From Streptomyces sp. NBC_00572 (GTDB taxonomy: Bacteria; Actinomycetota; Actinomycetes; Streptomycetales; Streptomycetaceae): DNA of 64,000 bases. Below, one piece after another: positions 26,501 through 34,357 of this stretch (position 1 is its first letter; each line of letters starts with the position of its first letter). Position numbers and translations under genes: made by a program. The DNA lies in contig NZ_JAPENX010000003.1 of NCBI RefSeq assembly GCF_026341815.1, positions 333,443-397,442 on the forward strand. The letters are read 5' to 3'. The notes beneath the pieces are model-generated. The model did no database searches and was not told where the DNA came from. It saw only the letters and a list, made by a program, of their open reading frames with translations.

Positions 26501-27129
26501 GGGGTGGTCACCGTGATGGTTCCGGGGAGGTGGACGGGGTTGTCGGTGGAGTCGAGGGCCGCGTGGTCGTCGACCGTACGGATCGCGTAGATGTCGCCGA
26601 CGAAGTCCTCGGCCCCGGCGGTGAGCGGGATGAGGGAGCCGAAGAGGTCGAGGAGTCCCTGCACTCCGCAGATCTTGACGAGGACGCGGACGCAGACGTT
26701 GGAGATGCTGCCCCACATCGTGGTCGTCTCGGGCTTGCCCGCACTGTCGTAGCCGCCGAGGGAGCCGTCGGCGGGGACGTCGATGGTGACGGTGTGACCG
26801 GCCGCCCGCTGGACGACGTTCATGTGCGAGCGGATCTTGAGCTTGGTGAAGGTGTACTGGGTGGTGACGCGCGTCGTGCCGTCGGAGAGCCGGATGGTGA
26901 CGTTCTTCTCCACGGTCATGGAGACGGCGACCATGCTGGCGATGGTGACGTGCAGCGGGTCCGGGGAGGGCAGGAAGGGCGCGCCCATCGGCTCGACGGC
27001 GGCGGTCGTCCCCGCGGCACGGCTCGGCTGTCCGGACCAGAGGGCGGTGACGACGGCGAGGACCAGGGCGGCGGTGACGGCGACGGCCTTGCGCCGCGCC
27101 CCGGCAGACGGCTTCGCGTGGCCCCTCAC
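26497..27129 (-). CDS. Secreted protein of the DUF6230/DUF6114 locus
   Basis: A 210-residue protein starting at a GTG (27129) that overlaps the DUF6114 stop codon (GTGA) and is preceded by GGAGG. A hydrophobic stretch (VAVTAALVLAVVTALWSG) followed by QPSRAAG gives a convincing signal peptide. The mature part is Thr-rich (TVEKNVTIRLSDGTTRVTTQ) with two cysteines in NVCVRVLVKICG that may form a disulphide. It does not contain the DUF6230 signature, and I do not recognise its family. It is translationally coupled on both sides, so it probably acts with its neighbours at the cell surface. Confidence 0.7.
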   Translation of the reverse strand: MRGHAKPSAGARRKAVAVTAALVLAVVTALWSGQPSRAAGTTAAVEPMGAPFLPSPDPLHVTIASMVAVSMTVEKNVTIRLSDGTTRVTTQYTFTKLKIRSHMNVVQRAAGHTVTIDVPADGSLGGYDSAGKPETTTMWGSISNVCVRVLVKICGVQGLLDLFGSLIPLTAGAEDFVGDIYAIRTVDDHAALDSTDNPVHLPGTITVTTP

Positions 27130-27521
27130 CCCTCCGCCTCCGCCGCCGCCCGGCGGCGGGGCCGTTTGGCGCCCCAGCCGACCGTCATGGAACCGCCGAG
27201 GACGCCGAGCGTCATGCCGAGCAGGAAGCCGCCGAGGTTGGAGACGACGAGCGAGACGACCGCGAGGACCACGCCGATGAGCCCGAAGGTGTACCGCTGG
27301 CCGGGCAGGGCCAGCGGGATGAGGCCGCACAGGATCATCCCGCCGCCGACGAGGTAGCCGGCCACTCCCCCGAAGCCCGTGCTCACGATCAACTGCAGGG
27401 AACCGAGGGAGAACTTGAGGACCGTCCAGCCTCCGGCGACCAGCCACACCCCGCCCCAGAACGGGCGGGTACGGCGGAAGGCGCGGAACCACGCGAAGGC
27501 GGACCTCAGCCGGGTCAGCAT
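27126..27521 (-). CDS. DUF6114 membrane protein
   Basis: A 131-residue polytopic membrane protein of the DUF6114 family. After a basic start (FRAFRRTRPFWGGVW) come about four hydrophobic segments, with the pattern GGFLLGMTLGVLGGSM near the C-terminus and a basic tail (KRPRRR). The same TRPFW and LGGSM patterns recur in the product of 28297-28839. Its ATG lies seven bases inside the end of the DUF6230 gene at 27515. The alternation of secreted and membrane genes suggests a surface complex. Function unknown. Confidence 0.8.
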   Translation of the reverse strand: MLTRLRSAFAWFRAFRRTRPFWGGVWLVAGGWTVLKFSLGSLQLIVSTGFGGVAGYLVGGGMILCGLIPLALPGQRYTFGLIGVVLAVVSLVVSNLGGFLLGMTLGVLGGSMTVGWGAKRPRRRAAAEAEG

Positions 27522-28300
27522 GTGGTGGCCGTTCCGGCGACGACCCTGATCTTCAGGTCGGGCAGGACGAGCGCGCCCGCCATCTCGGCGTCGTACGCGG
27601 TGGCGTTCAATCCGTGCAGCTTGATGGAGCTGCCGCCCTCGCCGCCCGCCGAACCGAGCCCGAACCCGCCGGGCAGCGCGCCCGTGAGCGGTTTGCCCGC
27701 GACGGTGACCTGGTCGGCGGACTGGCCGAGCACCGCGTTCTGGAGGGTGGTGGGTCCGTACGCCTGGAGTTCGGTCGCCTGGATGTAGAGGTTCGAGGCG
27801 TCGATGTCGGTGGTGAAGGTGCCGGGCGGGGTGGCCGTCACCTTCTGGCCGCCCGTCAGGAGCAGCGAGTACGGGACTCCCGCGATCGTCTGGTGGACGA
27901 TGCCGCAGAGCCCGGCGAGCCCGGCGCTGGCGAAGCCGACGCGCGCCATGGCCGTGTGGGTGGTCGTGGTGCCGTCCGGGCGTCCGACGGCGGGGGTGTT
28001 GACGATGGCGCCGAAGCCGCTGCCCTCGACGCCGTTGGACGTCAGGGTGAACGGTTGCCCGGCGACGCTGAAGTTGGCGGCGAGCGCGCCCTGCGCCAGC
28101 GCGGTGCCGAGGGCGCTGATGGCCAGGGCGGAGGGGACGAGGGCGAGCGCGCCGCGGCCCCAGCGGGTGCCGCGCCGGGTGCCGTCGGCCGCCTCGGCGA
28201 GCATCCGGGCGTTCCAGTCGGCGGCGGCTCGGGTGCCGGTCGTACGCATCCGGGCGAGGGACGGGCCGATGCGGAGCGTACGGAGCAGGTTCTGAGTCAT
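27515..28300 (-). CDS. DUF6230-type secreted protein
   Basis: A 261-residue DUF6230 protein. About 50 basic residues precede the hydrophobic segment ALVPSALAISALGTALAQGA, followed by LAANFSVAGQPFTLTSNGV, clearly homologous to the product of 29027 (ALAANLSLTSVPFTLSS). The C-terminus DLKIRVVAGTATTC ends in cysteine, as does that paralogue. GGAG precedes the ATG at 28300, which overlaps the stop of the DUF6114 gene at 28297 (ATGA). It is probably exported and cell-wall or membrane associated; no enzymatic motif is visible. Confidence 0.82.
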   Translation of the reverse strand: MTQNLLRTLRIGPSLARMRTTGTRAAADWNARMLAEAADGTRRGTRWGRGALALVPSALAISALGTALAQGALAANFSVAGQPFTLTSNGVEGSGFGAIVNTPAVGRPDGTTTTHTAMARVGFASAGLAGLCGIVHQTIAGVPYSLLLTGGQKVTATPPGTFTTDIDASNLYIQATELQAYGPTTLQNAVLGQSADQVTVAGKPLTGALPGGFGLGSAGGEGGSSIKLHGLNATAYDAEMAGALVLPDLKIRVVAGTATTC

Positions 28301-28839
28301 ACGGTTCCGCTCCCAACGGACACAGGGGGTACGGGGGTTACGGAGGTGCCGGCACCCGGTCGGGTACGGCGGAGGAGGCCGCCGTGCCGTTTGGCCGGCT
28401 TCTCGGGGAGCCAGGCGAAGGCCATGGATCCGCCGAGTACGGAGAGGACCATGCCGACGAAGAGGCCGCCGAGGTTCGACAAGGGGAACGAGGCGACCCC
28501 CGCGATGACGGCGATGACACCGGCGGTGTGGCGCTGGCTGGGCAGGAGCAGCATGAGCAGGGCCATCGCCATGAGGACGACGCCGCCCGCCATGCCCGCG
28601 ATGCCGCCGACGCCGACCTGGAGGATCTTGCCGAGTGGCGCCATCGGCAGGAAGAAGATGACGAATCCGCCGAGCGCCGTCCAGACGGTCGCCCAGAACG
28701 GCCGGGTGCGGCGCCAGCGCCGGAAGGCCGCGCGGGCGCCTCGGGTCCGCGCGGCCGGGTCGGCGGCGGGCAAGTCGGAGGCGGGCGGGACGAGCTCCTC
28801 GGGGCCGGGGGTCGGCTCGGGCGGCGGATCCGTGGTCAT
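28297..28839 (-). CDS. DUF6114 membrane protein
   Basis: A 180-residue membrane protein, paralogous to the product of 27126. A Pro/Glu/Ala-rich cytoplasmic N-terminus (~45 residues) precedes RRTRPFWATVW and about four hydrophobic helices, with NLGGLFVGMVLSVLGGSM before a basic, Pro-rich tail. The ATG at 28839 follows GCGAGG. It opens the five-gene overlapping run and is separated by a strong terminator (28965-28996) from the DUF6230 gene upstream. Function unknown. Confidence 0.8.
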   Translation of the reverse strand: MTTDPPPEPTPGPEELVPPASDLPAADPAARTRGARAAFRRWRRTRPFWATVWTALGGFVIFFLPMAPLGKILQVGVGGIAGMAGGVVLMAMALLMLLLPSQRHTAGVIAVIAGVASFPLSNLGGLFVGMVLSVLGGSMAFAWLPEKPAKRHGGLLRRTRPGAGTSVTPVPPVSVGSGTV

Positions 28840-28964
28840 GGGGGCCTCGCAGGTGAGGTTCGGGGACGGGTGGGGGCGGCGGGCACGGCGGCGAGCAGGG
28901 CGTCCGGCGCCCGTGCCCGTCCCGGGGCACGGGCCCCGGCCGGGTCAGGGCGCCGGAGTGGTGC

Positions 28965-28996
28965 GGGACCGGTCGGCACCGGGGCCGACCGGTCCC
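28965..28996 (-). terminator. Perfect 12-bp hairpin after the DUF6230 gene
   Basis: GGGACCGGTCGG (28965-28976) and CCGACCGGTCCC (28985-28996) form a perfect stem with an 8-nt loop, 31 bp beyond the stop of 29027-29707. No T-run follows. It may fully or partly separate the first DUF6230 gene from the five-gene run. Confidence 0.7.
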
Positions 28997-29026
28997 TGAC
29001 CGTGCGGTTGCGCGGGTCCGGTCGGC

Positions 29027-29707
29027 TCAGCAGCTCTTGTCGCCGTGGGCGATGCCGATGGCGAGGTCCGGCAGGGTGATGGCGCCGGAGATCGTGGCGC
29101 CGTTGGCGTCGGCGTTGAGGTTCTTGATGTCGGTACGGCCACCGGTGGCGTCCAGACCGAACTGGCCCGGGGTGCCGTCGGAGATGCCGGTGCCCTTGAT
29201 CCCGGCGCCGTCGGCGGCGGCGCCGATGACGTTCGGGGTGGTGTCGCTCGCGTTGAGGGTGGCCGTGGCGGCCTTGAGCGATTGGGCGTCCAGGACCAGC
29301 TTGTTGGCCTGGAGTCCGGCACCGGCGACGAGTTGGTCGCTGGTGAGCGGGGTCGCCGCGGCGGGCGAGGAGATGTTGAGCGACCAGGTGCCGAGGCTGC
29401 CGATCACCGGGAGGTCGACGGACTGGACGGCGTGGACGCAGATGCCGTCGAGGCCGGCCTTGGCGATGCCGACCTCGGCGGCGCCCTTGGCCCCGCCGGC
29501 GTCGATGGTGTGCATGACCGCGCCGATGCCCTGCGGCGCCGCCACGGTCTTCGAGCTGAGGGTGAAGGGGACGCTGGTGAGCGAGAGGTTCGCGGCGAGC
29601 GCGCCCTGCACCATGGCCGTGGCCATGGCGGTGACGGCCGCCGTGGCGGGCACGGCGAGGAACGCCGATCTGCGCCAGCGGGTGACGCCTCTGGTCTCGT
29701 GCTGCAT
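29027..29707 (-). CDS. DUF6230-type secreted protein
   Basis: A 226-residue DUF6230 protein, first gene of the locus. The N-terminus TRWRRSAFLAVPATAA and a hydrophobic run lead into QGALAANLSLTSVPFTLSS; the mature part is low in charge and ends in DLAIGIAHGDKSC. TGGAGA lies before the ATG at 29707. A promoter with phased GACACTY sites lies between it and the divergent TetR gene at 29899. It is followed by a hairpin and then the overlapping run, suggesting that this protein is made in larger amounts than the others. Confidence 0.82.
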   Translation of the reverse strand: MQHETRGVTRWRRSAFLAVPATAAVTAMATAMVQGALAANLSLTSVPFTLSSKTVAAPQGIGAVMHTIDAGGAKGAAEVGIAKAGLDGICVHAVQSVDLPVIGSLGTWSLNISSPAAATPLTSDQLVAGAGLQANKLVLDAQSLKAATATLNASDTTPNVIGAAADGAGIKGTGISDGTPGQFGLDATGGRTDIKNLNADANGATISGAITLPDLAIGIAHGDKSC

Positions 29708-29797
29708 GTGATCTCCAACCGTCGTCCCGCACGAGCCGCGCGGGTTGGGGATGTGTACACAGCCGTGCGTCCCGCGGCCGGATGGTCGGAGACGTAT

Positions 29798-29864
29798 GAC
29801 ACTTTGCGGCTGCCTGTTTGAGAATTGGACACTCTTTGATGGAGTGTCAACACCTCGGACACTC
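29798..29864. promoter_or_regulatory. Phased GACACTY operator cluster between DUF6230 gene and TetR
   Basis: GACACTT at 29798-29804, GACACTC at 29828-29834 and GACACTC at 29858-29864 start exactly 30 bp apart. A reversed copy GAGTGTC at 29842-29848 makes a 7-bp-arm palindrome with the second. The intergenic region is the shared promoter of the divergent genes, so these are probably binding sites of the TetR protein. Confidence 0.65.
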
Positions 29865-29898
29865 CTGGGAAGAATTCCCGCTGGACTAGGCTTGGCCG

Positions 29899-30516
29899 AT
29901 GCCACGGTTCAGGGAGACGGTCCGGACACTGCTGCGCGAGCGCCTGCTGGACGCCGCGTACGAGGCGGTCGCAGACCGCGGCTTCGACAAGCTGCGCATG
30001 GCGCACCTGGCGGGCGCGGTCGGTGTCAGCCGCCAGACGCTGTACTCGGAGTTCCCTTCCAAGGAGGCGGTCGGCGAGGCCCTCTTCCAGCGCGAGCTGG
30101 AGCGCTGTCTCGTCGGCATCCAGGCGGGCCTGGACGCGCACCGGGACGATCTGCGCGCCGCCGTCGAGGCCGCCGTCGGCTTCACGCTCACGCTGGCCGG
30201 CCGGAACCCGCTGATCAAGGCCATGCTGACGAGCACCGGCGAGGACGGACTCCTCTCCTATCTCACGACCCGCTCGGCGGCGGCCTTCGACCTGGCGACG
30301 GCGATGGCCGACGCGTACGTCACGGAGGCCTGGCCGGGGATCGACCCGGTGGCGCGCGAACTCGCCGTCGACGCGGCCGTCCGGCTCACGGCCAGCCACA
30401 TCGTCCAGTCCACCTCCTCGCCGGAGGAATCGGCCCGGCGGATCGCGGACACCGTGGTCCGGGTCGCACTGAGCACGGGCGACGAGAAGATGCCGCCGGG
30501 CCCCGGTACGACCTAA
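29899..30516 (+). CDS. TetR family transcriptional regulator
   Basis: A 205-residue TetR regulator. The helix-turn-helix spans residues ~14-60 (RLLDAAYEAVADRGFDKLRM, GVSRQTLYSEFPSKEAVGEA). The C-terminal domain is of a type common in actinomycetes and carries TLAGRNPLIKAML. It is divergent from the DUF6230 gene at 29027, with phased GACACTY sites between, so it most likely controls the DUF6230/DUF6114 locus and itself. Its stop codon overlaps that of the convergent signal peptidase gene by three bases. Confidence 0.9.
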   Translation: MPRFRETVRTLLRERLLDAAYEAVADRGFDKLRMAHLAGAVGVSRQTLYSEFPSKEAVGEALFQRELERCLVGIQAGLDAHRDDLRAAVEAAVGFTLTLAGRNPLIKAMLTSTGEDGLLSYLTTRSAAAFDLATAMADAYVTEAWPGIDPVARELAVDAAVRLTASHIVQSTSSPEESARRIADTVVRVALSTGDEKMPPGPGTT

Positions 30517-31124
30517 GGGCTCGGCCCCGGGGGGTGGTCCTCCAGAACGGGCCGGTTGCCGAGGTCCCGTGACGCGGAGACCGGGAAGGCCCGCATGCCG
30601 ACCCGGCCCTCGATCCGCGCGATCTCGCCCCAGCCGTACGCCCGCGAGTCGTCCGACAGGTCGGGGTTGTCGCCCAGATAGAAGAACGAGCCCTCGGGCA
30701 CGGTCCGCAGCTCGGACCGCGCCGACCGGGTCCCGTCCGGACCGCAGCACGCGCCCGTACGGGAGGCCTGCGCCGTCCACTGGGGCGCCACCACCCGCCG
30801 GACCGGGCCGACCCCCTTTTCCTGCAACAGGACCTGGAAGGGCTCCTCGGGCGTGGAGACGATGCCGACCCGGTCACCGGCCAGGCCGATCACCCGCTTG
30901 ACCAGCAGGGCGTCCTTCCCGGCGACCCGAAGCAGCACCACGTCGAACCGGCGCGCCTCCCCCGCGGAACCCGGCGCGACGAGTATCCGGTCCCCCTCAT
31001 GAAGCGTCGGAGCCATGCTCGTCCCCTCGACGCGTACGCCGAGGGCCGTCACGGCCACCGCCACGACGAGGCAGAGCACGACCCCGGTCCCGAGAACGGC
31101 ACCGGCCGCCCGGCGCACGTTCAC
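30513..31124 (-). CDS. Signal peptidase I (S26)
   Basis: A 203-residue type I signal peptidase, which cleaves Sec signal peptides on the outer face of the membrane. One N-terminal helix (GAVLGTGVVLCLVVAVAVTA) anchors it. The catalytic serine is in EGTSMAPTLHEGD and the lysine in LLVKRVIGLAGD; the box YLGDNPDLSDDSR completes the fold. A GTG at 31124 is used as start because it directly precedes the anchor helix; a longer frame to 31340 is Pro/Arg-rich and non-coding. The mid-domain insertion with Cys-Cys (TGACCGPDGTRSAR) is unusual. It could process the DUF6230 proteins encoded nearby. Confidence 0.88.
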   Translation of the reverse strand: MNVRRAAGAVLGTGVVLCLVVAVAVTALGVRVEGTSMAPTLHEGDRILVAPGSAGEARRFDVVLLRVAGKDALLVKRVIGLAGDRVGIVSTPEEPFQVLLQEKGVGPVRRVVAPQWTAQASRTGACCGPDGTRSARSELRTVPEGSFFYLGDNPDLSDDSRAYGWGEIARIEGRVGMRAFPVSASRDLGNRPVLEDHPPGPSP

Positions 31125-31245
31125 CGGACCCGATCCCGGGCCCGGACGCGGATGAGGTCCGGGGGCCACAGCGCGCCGGACCGGTCGATTTCGGTCATGG
31201 CGGGACGGTAGGACGGGCGACGGACGGCGGCTGTGACCGTACCGC

Positions 31246-32430
31246 TCAGGGTTGTTGACCGGGATCGCCCGACGCCGACGGCGGTGCACCCCGGTGGCCA
31301 CGGGCCCGGGCCCTGGCCCGGTAGGTCCGGGGCGTCTCACCCGTCCAGCGCCGGAACGCCCGGTGGAACGCGCTGGGTTCGGAGAACCCGAGCCGGCGCG
31401 AGAGCCGCTCGATGGAGATCCGGCCGCCGGCCAGCTCGGCGATGGCGTGGTCGCGCCGCACCTGGTCGCGCAGGCGTTGATACGTGGTCCCCTCGGCGGC
31501 CAGTTGACGGCGCAGGGTCTGCGGGCTGACGGACAGCCGGTCGGCGAGCTCCTCGGGTGTCGGCACCGGCCCGGTGGGCAGGGCCCGCCCCAGGAGATGC
31601 CGTACGCGGCCGGTCACCGTACTGCCGTAGTCGGCGCAGACGAGCACGTCGACGGGGGCGCGGCGGAGGAAGACCTGGAGCGCGGCGGCGTCCCGCAGGA
31701 CCGGTTCGTCGAGGTCCGCCCGGTCGAAGACGGCCGATGTCCGAGCGGCGCCGAAGACGCAGGGCGCCCCGAACAGGAGGGCGTACTCGCGCGCGTGCCG
31801 GGGCTCGGGGTGGACGAACTCGACCCGGCGCAGGCCGATCCGGCGCCGGACGAGCCAGCCCGCGAAGCGGTGGGCGACGAGGACGGTGGACTCGGCGCCG
31901 AAATGGAGGGGGTCGTCGTAGCCGGAGACGTCGAACTCCAACCGGGCCTCGTCGACACCATCGGCGCAGGTGACACCGTCGACCCGGGTGACGCCGGTGC
32001 CCTCCGCCCCCGTCCCGCCCCTCCCCGGTTCCACGAGGCGGAAGCGCGGTCCGCCAGGGAAGAGGGAGTAGAAGGTCCCGGCCCGCCGGAGCGCCTCGCG
32101 CAGGTCACGGCTGCCGTGGACCACGACATGGGCCATCATCGCGAAGGTCCCGACCTTGCTGGGCGCGCCGCCCAATCCGATGAGTTCGTCGTCGAGGGTG
32201 GCCCACAGCATTCTGACGAGCTGTCCGAACTGCTCCGCCGGGACCCGGGCCGGCGCCCGGTCCTCGGTCCGGGGTTCCTCGATCAGCGCCGAGGGCAGTC
32301 CGGCTCGGGCGAGCAGCAGCCCGGCGGCGATGCCGCGCCGCTCGGCGGCCAGCAGCACGGCCCGTACGTGATGGGCGCTCACCGACCGCGTCAGCATGCG
32401 CGTCGCCTCCACTCCGGTGGACAGTTCCAT
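31246..32430 (-). CDS. AraC family regulator with arabinose-binding-like (OruR-type) domain
   Basis: A 394-residue regulator. Residues ~20-225 form the Arabinose_bd domain of OruR/ArgR-like AraC proteins (AERRGIAAGLLLARAGLPSA, RFAGWLVRRRIGLRRVEF), and the C-terminal ~100 residues are the AraC helix-turn-helix pair (RISIERLSRRLGFSEPSAFH, RAFRRWTGETPRTYR). The ATG at 32430 is preferred; its ribosome binding site is weak and a GTG directly before it is possible. It is divergent from the Rieske lipoprotein gene at 32561; the intergenic region contains one GACACTC (32450-32456). Confidence 0.9.
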   Translation of the reverse strand: MELSTGVEATRMLTRSVSAHHVRAVLLAAERRGIAAGLLLARAGLPSALIEEPRTEDRAPARVPAEQFGQLVRMLWATLDDELIGLGGAPSKVGTFAMMAHVVVHGSRDLREALRRAGTFYSLFPGGPRFRLVEPGRGGTGAEGTGVTRVDGVTCADGVDEARLEFDVSGYDDPLHFGAESTVLVAHRFAGWLVRRRIGLRRVEFVHPEPRHAREYALLFGAPCVFGAARTSAVFDRADLDEPVLRDAAALQVFLRRAPVDVLVCADYGSTVTGRVRHLLGRALPTGPVPTPEELADRLSVSPQTLRRQLAAEGTTYQRLRDQVRRDHAIAELAGGRISIERLSRRLGFSEPSAFHRAFRRWTGETPRTYRARARARGHRGAPPSASGDPGQQP

Positions 32431-32560
32431 CACCAGATGTCCAGGATCAGACACTCTACTAAGAACTGTAAGGAGGCGAACGCGCGATCCTGTGAACGGG
32501 ACACAGGTCACAGCCGTACCGTCGGGCGCACGGAGTTGACCGAGGAAAGAGGGGCAGCAC

Positions 32561-32962
32561 ATGAGCGGAGTGGCACGCCGGACGGTCGTCGCGGCGGCGG
32601 GCGGCGCGGGTCTGGCAGCGGCACTCACCGCATGCGGGGGCGGCGGCACGAACGACAAGGACTCGGCGGCGGAGGGCGAGACGCTCGCACGCACCGCGGA
32701 CATCCCGGTGGGCGGCGGGAAGATCCTCGCCGACAAGGGCCTGGTGATCACCCAGCCCAAGGCCGGCGAGTTCAAGGCCTTCTCCTCGAAGTGCACTCAC
32801 GCGGGCTGCGCCGTGAGCAGCATCAAGGACGGGGTCATCGTCTGCCCGTGCCACCAGAGCCACTTCGACGTGTCGGACGGCAGCGTGAAGTCCGGCCCGG
32901 CCGGCTCCCCCCTGCCGCCGGAGCCGATCCAGGTGGTGGGCGACGCGATCAGCCTCGGCTGA
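32561..32962 (+). CDS. Rieske [2Fe-2S] lipoprotein
   Basis: A 133-residue exported iron-sulphur protein. The twin-arginine start (ARRTVVAAAGGAG) and lipobox LTAC with Cys25 indicate Tat export and lipid anchoring. The Rieske cluster ligands are Cys78/His80 and Cys95/His98 (CTHAGC...CPCHQSH), with Cys83/Cys97 positioned for the stabilising disulphide. Such small proteins are usually electron carriers of unknown partners. AGGGGCAGCAC lies before the ATG. Its stop codon abuts the stop of the convergent hydrolase gene with no gap. Confidence 0.92.
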   Translation: MSGVARRTVVAAAGGAGLAAALTACGGGGTNDKDSAAEGETLARTADIPVGGGKILADKGLVITQPKAGEFKAFSSKCTHAGCAVSSIKDGVIVCPCHQSHFDVSDGSVKSGPAGSPLPPEPIQVVGDAISLG

Positions 32963-33634
32963 TCACGCTCCCGCTCCCGCCGGCGCGGACCGCCTGGGGA
33001 GCTTCCAGCAGGCGAGCACCTCGTCGGTCGTGGTGATCGTGGCGACGAGCGCGAGGGTGTGACGGATCATCGCGGGGGTGTAGTCGGCCGGCACCCCCGC
33101 GATGGCGTCCCCGGGCACGACCACCGTGTAGCCCAGGTTGACGGCGTCGAAGACGGCGTTGGGCACGGCCACGTTGGCCGAGACGCCGGTGACGATCAGG
33201 GTCCGGCAGCCGAGGTTGCGGAGCAGCGGGTCGACATCGGTCCCGGCGAGCGGCGAGAGTCCGTGCAGGCGCCGTACGACGAGGTCCTGCTCGGCGACCT
33301 GGATCGGTTCGGCGATCCGTACCGCCGCACTCCCGCTGTGCTGCTGTACGGGAAGCCGGGCGGCGGCTCGGAAGAGCCGGGCGTTGCTGTTGGCGCCGCG
33401 CCCGTCGGGCCGCCGTTCGGCCACGGCGTGGATGACCTGGACGTCCGCCTCGTGGGCGGCGGCCACGAGCCGGGCGACGTTCCTCAGGGCACCCGACGCG
33501 CGTGCCACCGCGGCCAGTTCGGGCAGCGCGCTGTCCGGCCCGACAACCCCCTGCTGGCATTCCACGGTGAGCAGCACGACCCCACCGTCCGGACGGATCC
33601 GCTCGTCGAGCCGTTCTCTCGCACTCCGACCCAT
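32963..33634 (-). CDS. Isochorismatase-fold protein lacking catalytic residues
   Basis: A 223-residue cysteine-hydrolase-fold protein. The first catalytic position, normally aspartate, is Glu25 in LLTVECQQGV, and the position of the catalytic cysteine is occupied by valine in VTGVSANVAVPNAV. The fold is otherwise complete (DAVNLGYTVVVPGDAIAG). Members with these substitutions occur in actinobacteria and have no known activity. GGGGAGA precedes the ATG at 33634. It is convergent with the Rieske gene and divergent from the flavoprotein gene at 33713. Confidence 0.8.
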   Translation of the reverse strand: MGRSARERLDERIRPDGGVVLLTVECQQGVVGPDSALPELAAVARASGALRNVARLVAAAHEADVQVIHAVAERRPDGRGANSNARLFRAAARLPVQQHSGSAAVRIAEPIQVAEQDLVVRRLHGLSPLAGTDVDPLLRNLGCRTLIVTGVSANVAVPNAVFDAVNLGYTVVVPGDAIAGVPADYTPAMIRHTLALVATITTTDEVLACWKLPRRSAPAGAGA

Positions 33635-33673
33635 GGTCTCTCCCCTTGCGTGCGCGCGACTGGCCCCCCATGC

Positions 33674-33694
33674 TTTCTGACGTCTCATCAGAAA
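33674..33694. promoter_or_regulatory. Inverted repeat in divergent promoter
   Basis: TTTCTGA (33674-33680) and TCAGAAA (33688-33694) are inverted around seven bases (CGTCTCA). It lies in the 78-bp gap between the isochorismatase-fold gene and the flavoprotein gene. The TCTGACG-type half-site recurs before other Streptomyces oxidoreductase genes (recollection), so a TetR-like operator is plausible. Confidence 0.55.
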
Positions 33695-33712
33695 TCCAGA
33701 AGGGTGCGGACG

Positions 33713-34180
33713 ATGACCGTCGCGCAGCGCCGCGGACGCCGGATCATGATGACCCCGGCCGAGCTCGACTCCTACCTCGCCGAACAGCGCACCTGCCGCG
33801 TCGCGACCGTCTCCGCCGACGGCCGCCCGCATGTGAGCGCGCTCTGGTTCGCCTGGGACGGATCCTCGCTCTGGCTGTACTCGCTGACGCGCAGCCGCCG
33901 TTGGGCGGAGCTGCGTGCCGACCCGAGGATCTCGGTGGTGGTGGACGACGGCGTGGAGTACGGCGAACTGCGCGGGGTGGAGCTGTCGGGCTCGGTCACC
34001 TTCGTCGGCGAGGCACCTCGTACCGGCGAACCGCACCCCGAACTCGACGTGCCCGAGCAGCTCTTCGCCGCCAAGAACTTCGGCCTGGACGCCATGCCGC
34101 ACGACGGCCGCCACGCCTGGATGCGCCTGACGCCGGACGCGATCGCGTCCTGGGACTTCAGCAAGCTCGCCGGACTCTGA
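33713..34180 (+). CDS. PPOX-class F420- or FMN-dependent oxidoreductase
   Basis: A 155-residue split-beta-barrel flavoprotein. MTPAELDSYLAEQRTCRVAT, ADGRPHVSALWFAWDGSSLW and RISVVVDDGVEYGELRGVEL follow the pyridoxamine-5'-phosphate-oxidase-like fold used by F420-dependent reductases in actinobacteria. AAGGG precedes the ATG at 33713; longer frames overlap the divergent gene. It acts as a dimer in the cytoplasm; substrate unknown. Beyond its stop lies an A/G-rich stretch and the tandem repeat at 34265. Confidence 0.87.
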   Translation: MTVAQRRGRRIMMTPAELDSYLAEQRTCRVATVSADGRPHVSALWFAWDGSSLWLYSLTRSRRWAELRADPRISVVVDDGVEYGELRGVELSGSVTFVGEAPRTGEPHPELDVPEQLFAAKNFGLDAMPHDGRHAWMRLTPDAIASWDFSKLAGL

Positions 34181-34264
34181 CGGAGGGCGGAGGGCGGAGG
34201 GCAGAGAACGGAAGACGGAAGGCACGAGGCTGGAGGCTGGAGGCGGGGCACCGGGGAGCCGCCC

Positions 34265-34357
34265 GAGCGAAATGGGTCAGCTCCCCAGCGAAACGGATCA
34301 GCCTCCGAGCGAACCGGTCGACTCCCGAGCGAACCGGGTCAGCTCCCGAGCGAACCG
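34265..34357. repeat. Tandem array, five units of 20-21 bp
   Basis: GCGAA-start units begin at 34267, 34288, 34309, 34329 and 34350 with a consensus GCGAACCGGGTCAGCTCCCGA. The last one and a half units are inside the 3' end of the LysR gene (stop at 34339-34341). The array looks like repeated duplication of that gene's end. Confidence 0.85.

Noticed and set aside
34180..34262. A/G-rich stretch after the flavoprotein gene as a regulatory RNA
   Set aside because: Only simple GGAGGGC-type repetition is seen; there is no stable structure or promoter.
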